This document shows, piece after piece, positions 1 through 12,300 of a DNA stretch of 64,000 nucleotides. This stretch comes from Antedon mediterranea (lineage: Eukaryota; Echinodermata; Crinoidea; Comatulida; Antedonidae). The notes beneath the pieces are model-generated. The model was given only the letters and a program-made list of their open reading frames with translations. It searched no databases and was not told the origin of the DNA. The stretch is taken from contig NC_092672.1 of assembly GCF_964355755.1 (NCBI RefSeq), forward strand, positions 5,828,001 to 5,892,000. Reading direction: 5' to 3'. Within the stretch, counting starts at the first letter, position 1, and each line of letters begins with the position of its first letter. A program made the translations under genes and the position numbers.

Positions 1-103
1 GTGATTATGCAACGTCTCTGTATTGCGTTCTAGTGGTAACCACGCTTATAGAGGAAACTTTGTTGGGTCCTAACGGTGTCATTAATAATGATTCAAATTT
101 ATC

Positions 104-262
104 TAAAGCTCTGTCTACACTATCAAACTAGTTTGACACAAAAAAGTGTACCCAAATATGGTAGTGATATTCCCAAATATGGTATGACATCATCATGTCC
201 ATATATGGGCACATCACATTTTTTTGGTCACATAAAGTTTGATAGTGTAGACAGATCTTAAG
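104..262. mobile_element. Palindromic TTAA-type MITE, copy 1
   Basis: Starts AAGCTCTGTCTACACTATC and ends with the reverse complement (GATAGTGTAGACAGA). The core has CCCAAATATGG, a TGACATCATCATGTCC block and ATATGGGCACATCACA. It lies just beyond the last PPIL2 exon visible here. The same family recurs at least nine more times in the window. No coding capacity. Confidence 0.85.
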
Positions 263-311
263 ACAGCCTCATATATTTAGATTTTATGGGTGCATGAATA
301 TACTTTAATAC

Positions 312-3300
312 CTTGATGGACTACTTGAACTTGCTATGTATTTACCAACACCTGATCGATATACTACTGGTTTATCTGATGTCTTACTAACAGGTTTGGA
401 AGGTCCTGCCGCCATTTTGGCAGCTTCGTCGTCTTTTACTTGTTGCCTGTCATTTGCCAACTGTGAATAAATGTGATTTTACAATTACTATCAATATCAG
501 TAGACACAACAATGATTACATTTTACAATTACTATCAATATCAGTAGACACAACAATGATTACATTTTACAATTACTATCAATATCAGTAGACACAACAA
601 TGATTACATTTTACAATTACTATCAATATCAGTAGACACAAAAATGATTACATTTTACAATTACTATCAATATCAGTAGACACAACAATGATTACATTTT
701 ACAATTACTATCAATATCAGTAGACACAACAATTATTACATTTTACAATTACTATCAATATCAGTAGACACAAAAATGATTACATTTTACAATTACTATC
801 AATATCAGTAGACACAACAATGATTACATTTTACAATTGCTATCAATATCAGTAGACCCAACAATGATTACATTTTACAATTACTATCAATATCAGTAGA
901 CCCAACAATGATTACATTTTACAATTACTATCAATATCAGTAGACACAACAATGATTACATTTTACAATTGCTATCAATATAAGTAGACCCAACAATGAT
1001 TACATTTTACAATTACTATCAATATCAGTAGACACAACAATGATTACATTTTACAATTACTATCAATATCAGTAGACCCAACAATGATTACATTTTACAA
1101 TTACTATCAATATCAGTAGACACAACAATGATTACATTTTACAATTACTATCAATATCAGTAGACACAACAATGATTACATTTTACAATTACTATCAATA
1201 TCAGTAGACACAACAATTATTACATTTTACAATTACTATCAATATCAGTAGACACAACAATGATTACATTTTACAATTACTATCAATATCAGTAGACACA
1301 ACAATGATTACATTTTACAATTACTATCAATATCAGTAGACACAACAATTATTACATTTTACAATTACTATCAATATCAGTAGACACAACAATGATTACA
1401 TTTTACAATTACTATCAATATCGTTCGATAGAAACAGGAAAATTGCCTTTTAAACCCCCATAATATAAACAACGTATGCCAAAAACTACCTTATCCAAGC
1501 CTAAGGCTCTGTCTATACTATCAAACTTTATGTGACAAAAATATGTGATGTGGCCACATATGGACACAATGACATCATATCACTACCATATTTGGGCACA
1601 TCCCACTTTTTGATAGTGTAAACAGAACTTAACACAAAATGTTGCAATGGGCTACTTACTTGTTCATCAGCCTCTTCATAAGGGTTCACAAATACAGAAG
1701 CTTTCACTATTTTAATTTCTTCTTTAGGCCTGTCAGTTTTATCTGTTTCAATTTTCTCCATAGCAGTTAGCGTATCCAAGCCGCCAACTACTCGACCAAA
1801 CACAGTGTGTTTTCCATCAAGATGCCGGCATGATCGGTATGTTAAGAAACTATATTAAGAATATAGAGTTATCATCTTCTGGTGGTGTGTAAGCAGGAAA
1901 ACTTTACATTACATGTCCAAGACCACAAATCTGGTTCTGGTCTTCTCGGATAAGGACTATAAACCGTAGGTCCAGTGTGCACATCTAGTACAACCCAGTA
2001 CATCTTTCGAGACAAGTTACCTCAGTGTACTAGTACACACACAGCCACTGATCATAACTGGGCCCTCTGGGAGACCAATTTCGATTCAATCAATGCCAGA
2101 ATGATCAGTATATTAAGAATACACTGTATCAATAAAGGATAATCTGATTCAATTAAGATCATCTATGTTCTAGTAAGAATTGTGAAAACCTTTGAATCAA
2201 ACATTACATGCCAAGAACACAAATCAATGGGTCCATTGAATGGCTAAAACTCTGGCAAGTCTCTAGAACACTACCCTAAGTACCAACTGAATTCCACTGG
2301 GATATTAACAAAATATTGCAAAAAAAACTTACAATTGCGATTTGTTAGTATCTGGTCCCGAGTTAGCCATGCTTAATACTCCACGGCCTGTATGAGTTAA
2401 GTTGGGTTTAAAATCATCTCCAAATGCTCCTCCCCATATAGACTCTCCACCTTCACAAGAAAAGAAAAAAATCATACACTTTGAGCAAGAAAAAGTGATC
2501 AATACATTTTCACATAATGAGATAACCATAAACAATGACACAACAAAGTTGCCACAACCAAACACCCTTATAGATTTTATTATCTTTAGCCTTCCATATT
2601 TTTATTTTCTAAGTCTTGTTTGTGGGTAGTTTAATATATATGAATGTTTGGACATATATATTTAAATAATTTACCTTTGCCAGTTGCTGTTGGATCACCC
2701 CCTTGAATCTGTAATAGAACAAATTTTATTCATTTTGTATAAGCTGTCTACACTATAAAACTAGTTTGACAAAAAAAGGTATGACCAAATATGGTAGTGA
2801 TATGCTTAAATATGGTAGTGATATGACATCATCATGTCCATATATGGGCACATCACATTTTGTTTGTCACATAAAGTTTGATAGTGTAGACAAGGATTTA
2901 GAAACAATTGTAGAAAAACATTTGATGGTGATCAGATATCTAGGAATTTATATACATCTAATCTATATGACTGTTCACACTATTCCACTTCCCTACCCAC
3001 CCACATGGAAGATGGCCTTCTACTTGCCTTGATATTAATCCCTATTACAAACTTACCATAAAGTTTTTTATAGACCTGTGGAACACTGTGTTGTTGTAAT
3101 ACCCATTACTGCAATGCTTCATAAAATTCTCACATGTTTTTGGTACCTAAAAAAAAATCAATATAGATAAAGTAGTACATTAGAAGCCCTAATAACAGAA
3201 GCCCTTGATTAATTGAAGAATTACCTTGTATCTTGTTCCAGAAATAAATGTTAAAATACTTGATAAACAGAACGTTACAACTTTTGCCGATGAAAAAAAA

Positions 3301-6300
3301 GGGGATACATACAAAGATGCTGTTTCCAAAGGGTTGATTGAAATATATATTTATACTGGGTAACCTCTTCAGTCAAAGACTGGTCTCCCAGAGGGCCCAG
3401 TTGGTGATCAGTGGCTGTGATGTACTAATACACCGGGGTACCCCCCTACTCGTCTCGAAAGATGTACTAGGTTCTTTAAAGTGCACACGAGCAAGTTGTG
3501 TACACTGGACCTACGGTTTATAGTCCTTATCCGAGGAGACTCGTTCTACCACCAGAACCATGGAGTGAGTGAGCCTCGAACCCCTGCCGATGTTATGGCT
3601 ACGTGATTACGGTTCCACTGTCTTAACCGCTCGGCCACTCACCCACCCTCCGCTCGGCCACTCACCCACCCTGGTTTCTAGTTTTTATACAAAATATATG
3701 AAAAATGTTTAGGATAAATAAATCAAAGACAACAAAATAGAGGGAAATGGTGAACTGTGATGATGTCTCTAAATATTGGGAGTTTGGTATAGATTGTAAA
3801 CAAGAACAGATCTTTCTATGTTGTTGTATGCGGTAATTAATAAGGTGACCTGTCAATATTGACCTGCAATCAGAAACTTACCATTTCACAGTGCAGTTCA
3901 ATATTCAATGTGCCTTTGTTGGTTGTTAACCTAACATATCCCTTCTTCCTTACTCTTTCATATCGGATAATGTCTTCGTCAATCACCGCTAAAATACACA
4001 ATTTCTACATTTAACCTGTCTAATAATTAATTTTGCTTATTTTTGCCTATTATGGTAGATTTTTTAATCTCCAGTATCATACAGTCACGTTTGTATGCTC
4101 AACTTTTAAAAATCCTGATACACAGACAATAAATTATCTTTTATTAATATTCAATAGTTATTGGTTCAATATGTTTTTTTCAATGACCATTAACAAAAAA
4201 AAAAATATCGGTATCAGTTTGGTTTACTACAGTGGCTAAACAATTATTTTGAACGTTTACCATTTTTTAATAAATAATAAAAAGTTTTGAAGAAGTTTTT
4301 AATATATATTTAGATAACATACCAGCTTCATGCTTTGTCTCTATATCTATAGCAGTTGATGTGAAGCCAGCAGCAACCTTGCCAGTACTGTAATGGGCCT
4401 GCAAAGTGTTAAAATGTCATTAAAACTAGTTTGATAGTGTAGACAGAGCTTAAGACTAAATATAAATAGATAATTACGGCATTGAATGAATCTGCATGTT
4501 TGACAACTTCTTCCTTTTTCTCCTACAAGACAAAAACAATTTAACAGTTATAAGTAGGTTGATTTTTTAACGCAGTCCAGTCAACTACCTCACGTTTATC
4601 AAAAGCTGAACGTTTAAAGATGTAACAAAACAAAAAACAAGAAAAATGAAGATTAATTAAATCAGACTTAAGTCTTATTATGTTATTTTGTAGTTTTAAT
4701 TAAGTTAATCACTTCTGCACAAAAATAATGTTTTCACTTATAAAATGACAAAATAAATTGTTAAATTCAACAAGCAAAACATTATAATTGGTTAACAGCC
4801 AATTTGACTACTTTTTTTTCTCTTTAAATTACAGTATTTTCAAGTAAATAAATTAGTTTTCGATCCAATTTTGAGTCAAAGTGGTTAAAACTATTATATG
4901 AAATTAAAATGGCATATTTAAAAAAAATTGTAATAATTAAATTTTTCAGAGGTACAATACATCTTTAATAGTGCTGTTCATCATTTATTAGTGCAAAATA
5001 ATGAATAGCACATCAATCAATCAAATGGCACGGATACACTAAAGTGTGCAATAATATGTACTTACAGGTGCTTTGTAGTCCCGATATAATTCTGATAAGA
5101 TATCATCTGTTTCTGCATTTGTCTTGTTCAAATAATATTTTGATCCTCCTTTAGCTTTTCTTTCCTCTATAAAATTATGAACATTCAGAAAATAATATTA
5201 GGGAGCTTTCTCTTTAAGATGACTAAGAACCGATCTAGGTCAGGTAAATCCATGTGTGTCAGTCATCGTCTGGACCTAAAACCTGGGCTGAGGTGAGGAG
5301 CGAGGATACATATGAGGATAAGACAGTAGAACCCCATTTGAAACACTCCTATTAAGGGGACACTCCTATTAAGGGGACACCATATTCAGGGGACACCATA
5401 TTCAGGAGACACCATATTCAGGAGACACCCTATTAAGGGGACACCATATTCAGGAGACACCCTATTAAGGGGACACCATATTCAGGAGACACCCTATTAA
5501 GGGGACACCATATTTAGGGGACACCTCATTCAGGGGACACCATATTCAGGGGACACCTCATTCAGGGGACACCTCATTCAGGGGACACCTCATTCAGGGG
5601 ACACCCTATTCAGGAGACACCTCATTCAGAAGGTTTTCCAATCAGGGGACACCACCTATTCAGGGGACACCCCATTCAGGGGACACCATATTCAGGGGAC
5701 ACCCTATTAAGGGGACACCATATTCAGGGGACACCATATTCAGGGGACACCATATTCAGGGGACACCCTATTCAGGAGAAACCTCATTCAGAAGGCTCTC
5801 CCAATCAGGGGACACCACCTTTTCAGGGGACACCCCATTCAGAAGGCTTTCTAATCAGGGGACACCATATTCAGAAGGCTCTCTAATCAGGGGACACTTT
5901 CCTGTTAAAAGAAAGGCAATAAGAGTTTTAACACTACGGTCAAGGGTCAATTCTTTGACCGTAAAAACAGTAATGTTCTTTTTCACTATCACACTTATCA
6001 CACTATTTATTTCTTGCGTTATAAGTGTGGCAATTTATTTTTAAAAACTACACAATGATCTTTTTCAAGTCTCCTTATATTAAATAATTGAGTCCTGTAT
6101 CACTTACCTTCTGTTTCTGTTTTAATGTTGTTCTTTACATGATGAAATGCACTAATGTTAAATTTCTTTAAATCGTTTGGATCTTGTAACGTTATAATGT
6201 CTTTGCGGGTGAATGGTTCATCATTCAAAAGATCTTTCCAATTCTTTGTTTTTATGTTTAATTGATCAACTGCCTACAAAAGATAAAGTTTAAAAGTCAC

Positions 6301-9300
6301 TTTAAAGGTGCCATAGATATATTATTGGCTAGAGAGCCAACTAGGTACATTAAAGTGATGCTAATAGGTTATGAGGCATTTTTTAGCCTCAACACATGCT
6401 TCTCACAGGCTATCTAATATACCCTACCATTGTATTACTATATTGCTCACTTTATTGCACAAATATTTTAATAAGTTAGGGGGTATTTTTTTAAATAAGT
6501 TAGGGGGAATTTTTTAGCCTTTCATCAAACTGTATATTTATAAATATTGTAAACAATTCAACCAAACTTACTTCTTGTGCATAAACATTGCCAGTGGTTT
6601 TGATAGCCACAATAGTGGAGTTGTCGGTGAAAATCTTGAATGTAACTGGACAATGATACTTTCCTATTAATGAAAACATTAACAAATAATTGAGTATAAT
6701 CACACTTACCACTCATATGTTGTTCAAGCCCTACATGAGATAATTTACTTATTTTATTCACAAATTTTAAAGCAAAATGGCACTGAGCTTGGCCAACTAT
6801 TGTTTGAGCTAGTCATCCATTCATACTGTATGACCTTCTAAATAAGCAAACTTTATTACTCTCTCACTTCTCTACTCATCCACAATCTAAACACACAATT
6901 TCACATGACACCCTATTAAAGAGAAAATTTCTTGTTAGATGAGGGGCAATATATGAAAACAACAATTTAGGGACATTTTGGAGGGTCCCAAAAAGATTCT
7001 TTTGTATACAGTTATGCACTTGTCAATTGTATGATCCACAATTTGACCCACAGGAGAGGTGCACCATTTTTCGATGTGTGTCATACCTTAAAAATACCAT
7101 GACACACCCCTGCATCAAAAAGTGACTTACCTTTAGGTAACCCTGACGCACCCATTTTGAAGAACAATTAAGATGTTTTTTTTTATAATGGGATGTTAAA
7201 GTAACGGACATTGACACACCATTGTTCATTGATGTGATTTAACAATTACGTTTTTTTTTTACACATCCCTGTACCAATAATTATTTTTAAATGATGCACC
7301 ATAACTCACATTTACAAGGGGTTGTATAGTGGGTCATACAATTGACAAAATATATTAACTAAACTTACCATTAGAATTTTTGTGAATAGTCAACTTTACC
7401 AAAGCCTTTGTATCCATTGGCTGAAATACAAAAAGTTTTAAAAAGGTTAAAAGTTACATTCTAGAGACACCGGTGTTAAAAATATGAACAGAATTTGGCA
7501 CAAAAGAATTTCAAAAATGCGATCGCACATTACGTGGTGGAAAAAGTCTAATACCAGACCTATTTAGGTTATAACAACAATGTAATGGATGTGTTGAGTC
7601 GTTCATAATTTATTATTTACATTATCAAATGTATTTTGAGCGCAACACGTTTTTGTGGTAGTGGTGTGATATTACATATGTTTTATTGATACGCTGAGCA
7701 ACTTTTCTTGACCAATAATTTTATTTCTTATCGTCACATGTTAAAGTTCCAAAATTACATAATTTCAAAAGATGTTTACAATAATAATAATTTAATGCCA
7801 CACTGGTCACAATCTAAAAAAAACAACCTAAAAAAGTTTTGGAATAAAAATACAACCAATCAATGTTACCTCTCCTGTAATAGGATTAATTCCATAACGT
7901 TTCAGAAACGGAAGAATATTTGTAAGGTCAAATATCACACCCTCCTTCGTACAATAAGGATGTTCAAACGGCTGGAGAGAAAGGCTATGAGGAAAAAAAA
8001 GAGAAAATGCATGATTGGTGGCGACAAACAAATTACTTTATCTATTGCTTTATATACAACTTACAGAAAATTCTTGACAATTACAGATTCATATCAAGAT
8101 ACCAAAAGTAGGCAAAAATAAATAAAAAGTTATTTATTAAATTTGTTCTTTTTTTTAGTGCATTTACTTACCTACAATGATCAAATGGCAATCGCTTGAA
8201 GTCCGACTTTCCACTTTTTCCTATATGTAAATAGAATTTTTTTTTAAATATAACAAAAATACTAAAGGTAATTTATTATACTGTACCTATTTTGTGATAA
8301 CCAAGTGGGAATCATAGGTATCATTCTAAAAGAAAACCTTAAAGGTAATTTATTATACTGTACCTATTTTGTGATAACCAAGTGGGAATCATAGGTATCA
8401 TTCTAAAAGAAAACCTTAAAAGTTTACAATTAAACATCCTATTGGTAAACTGTATTATATTAAAAATGATATTCAATACTATAGTTTTAAAATGAGTTTA
8501 TGAATATTTAAAAGTGTGAGTATGCATGTCTTATTTTTTTAGGAATTTTCGTAGCGGACAAAATTTGATAAAATGCATAATAAAACCTTTTTAGAAAACA
8601 GTTAGATGTACTAACCTGCCTTTTTTCCTCCAAATAAGTTTGTCCATTCTTTGGACGTAATATACCTGAAACAATAACAAAATGAATTAATGAAATACTG
8701 TAGTAAACACAAATGAAAACAAAATGCTTTGTGGCTGAATATAAATTTACTAACTAAGTAAATATAAACATACATTTTGAAAAATGGAAGGTGGTTTATG
8801 GTAGCACTCAACATCGTACACCACTCTAAATGAGTGGTGCAAGAGGCTGGTGGGCCGGTCGTGGCCCTCTATTAGCCGGGTGTCACGAAAGCTCAGACCA
8901 CGAAAGCTCAGACCCCCTAAGACCTAAGATCACGAAAGCTAAGACCCAACACCTAAGATTACAAATATTTATCTTTCGCACCTGCCTTGTATTTTAACTC
9001 CCAACATTTATTCTGAATACCACACCTTAGAATTGGCACTTTCATGAAAAAGAATCACATAAAAAGTAACAAATACATTTTTAAATTGATGATTTTACAG
9101 ACGTTTTTCTCGCACACAAAATGACTAGCCTACAGTACAGTAGGCCTACCCCATGGGCCATGTTCAATGTTTTTGTTTCTATGGAACATCAAAAGAGCAA
9201 AAATTATATAGAGGGCTGAAAACTCTGTGGAGTCCATCTACAGTGTGGATGGAACAATGTAAAATTAAAATTGTAATGATAATAGTATAATCATGCAAGT

Positions 9301-12300
9301 ACGAAGAAATAAATACTGGCAAATAAATTTTAATTTAAAAATCATGATAAGTTTTTTTGTTTCGTTTTCTTTCTGTTTTTATACTTGTACTATTATTGTT
9401 GCTCTTTTGGCGCTCCATAGAAACAAAAACATTGAGCATGGGGAGCTCGAGGAGTTACATTGTCATTACAGCATACAGTACAAAGAAACACATCTGTAAA
9501 ATCATCAATTTAAAGGATTTATTTATTTGTTATTATGTGTTTCTCCTTCTGAAAGTACTTATAAGTCCTAATTTTAAAGTGTGGTGTTCAGGATAAAGTT
9601 AGTCAACAAATTTGGAGTCAAAATACAAGAAAGGCAGGTGCGTAAGAAAAACATCCTCGGAACCAACAGAATGGAGTAAATATATACCAACAAACAACCC
9701 GTCAAGTTTGTTTGTTGTAAAGAAAAAATATACATTTACTCAACGGGCGAAAATAATGTGAGTTTATCTATGTTTTGCGGTAGTATTAAATTATATTTAT
9801 GGTAATAAATGAAACCTACTGTGTTTAAAATTATGTATGGATAAACAAGTATTGTTTTTAAGCTGTAGTATATCTTAGTATTTGTAATCTTAGGTGTTGG
9901 GTCTTAGCTTTCGTAATCTTAGGTCTTAGGGGGGCTGAGCTTTCGTGGTCTGAGGTTTCGTGACACCCCTCTATTAGCCCCCTCGTCTTCTGAAATTGTC
10001 TTTTAAATAGTATGGTTGTGTCAACTTCTACTGTACTGGCAGGAGAGCATTCCATGAATTTACGACTCGTTGGGTAAAAAAATGACTACGGCAATTTAAT
10101 CAAGCATTATTCTTTTTCAATTTATGTTTATGACCCCTAGTGGCGGTATATTCAGACTTTTATTTTGAAAAAGTAAATCACTACCAATAGCCTCTTTGTT
10201 ACAAAGAAAATTATATGTTTGAATCATGTCCCCTCTATGTCGTCTTTCTTCTAAATTCAAATTCAAATTCAAATTCAAAATTCTTTAATCATCCCACACG
10301 GGGCAATTCAAATAAAAAGGTCTGGATTAAAATGATCTTACAAAATATACAAAATATCACAATACACAGAACAAAATAGAAAAAAAGTCAAGTCAAGGTT
10401 CAAGAATTTAAGAGTCGAATAGCCACTGGCAAAAACGAATTCCTTTTCCGGTTTGTTCTACATGCCGGGCATCGAAAGCGACGCCCATGAGGCATGAGCT
10501 CGAAATCACTGAACAAGGCATGGTTAATATTTTTTTGTTAAATTAAAAACTTTTAACCTATCTGCATAGGGCATGCCATGCAAACTAGGTGGTAGCCTAG
10601 TTGTTCTCCTCTGAACTTTTTCTAATAAAAGAATGTCTTTCCTTACTTAGTTGAGGACATTCCTTGGACTTGGTAGCAGGACGTTTCGGGCCAGGGATTT
10701 TTAAGCCCCTGAGAACAAGAAGTTCCAGTCACATAAAATTACTATTAATTAAATCTAATAGTATATTTATTATGCCTAGGCCTAGCCTAGAGGCTAGGGC
10801 CTAGGTAGGCCTACTATAGTAGGCCTAGGCCTAGGCCTATATGTGAAGTTTCTAAATTCTGTGACAATTTTTTTTTCGCCGTGGCTAAAGATACGGTACC
10901 GTATTCTAACTTCTGTTTACTAAAGGTACGGTAAAATTGCATTACGTCATAACCAGCCAATGGGGTGCTGGTACGTGTGTGACGTCATCGTATAAGGACT
11001 TTGGATTTTTTTTTCATATCGCGAAAACAGTATCAACCGCATTTTCTTTATGCTTCATTTATCGCTATTATCGCCGTCGTGTGTGACAAAAACTAAATGT
11101 AGCCTACGTCTGTTATTATTATTGAAAAGCGAAAACATGTTGATTTTAATTCTAGAATACAGAGAAAACCGTTTCAAAAGAGGCCTAGGCCTACTTACTA
11201 CGTACTATAACCTCATTATATGAGTTTGTTTGTGTGTAAGGAAAGCGATGCCAGGCTGGGGTCAGCTGCATGTGTGCGCTGATGATTGACTCAGCACTGG
11301 GGCTACTGTCTAAAAATCATAGTATTTGAGGGCCCCTTTATTGTCCGCATTTGCTTGTTGTTTATGGTCACCATTGTAAACAAAGTTTAATAAAAAATAT
11401 AGGCCTAAAGGCCATTTGGAATAAAAATAAAACCCTCATCAGCGCACACACATCCATGCAGCCTGGCGCCGCCGACAGGAATTCTCTACATACAACCAAA
11501 GAATATATATGTTATGCGCGATTTGAACAATTTGAAATTGCGCAAAAAAATCCTTGCGCAATTTGAAATTGCGCAAATAATTCTTGCGCAATTTCAAATT
11601 GCGCAAGGATTTTTTTGCGCAATTTCAAATTGCGCAATCAACTTGCGCAATTTCAAATTGCGCAAGAAAATCTTTGCGCAATTTTAAATTGCGCTGCACA
11701 ATTTGTAAATTGCGCAAGATAGTTCTTGCGCAATATGACACCTTTGCGCAATTTGAAAACGAACTGTAAATTTTCAAATTTCGCAACAAAATTCTACCAG
11801 ACAATCGGTATTATAATAATTTATTGGAAACTAAATAACTCAAAATAAAACATAATAAATCCGAAGATAACATGTGTATAATATAATAAATACATAACAT
11901 TTATTATTACAATTAAATAATACTATCACTGTAACTTGAAATAAATCAAAATAAATGTAAAAATTAAGTTTTTAATATTAGTTTAAGCTAGGCCATGTAA
12001 CCTAGTCAGTATCAGTAGTCCAGACCCTAGCTAGGCTAGAGTAGTATAGCCGGCCGCCCGCGCCGTGCCCGCCTGGTGGAACACCACCGCTTCGTTTTCC
12101 TTCGTTGGTTCTTCGACGGTATGCTAACTTATAACAATATTTATCTTTAATTTTGAATCATTAGAAATTACTATAAAAATATGGGTGTGCATGATTTCAC
12201 AATCTGTCGAAAAACCTTGCGCAATTTGCAGATTACTTGCGCAATTTAATACGTTGCTTGCGCAATTTGAAACACATGTTTCAATTCAAATTGCGCAAGG

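Noticed and set aside
466-1430. CRISPR array
   Set aside because: Units are contiguous 44-bp copies without unique spacers, in an intron of an animal gene; it is a minisatellite.
3338-3523. Near-identical 61-residue peptides at 3338-3523 (+) and 40705-40890 (-)
   Set aside because: They are antisense readings of the SINE family A body, not conserved genes.
7708-8121. 137-codon plus-strand ORF
   Set aside because: It lies antisense to PPIL2 exon 4 and intron sequence; Lys/Asn-rich with no family signal.
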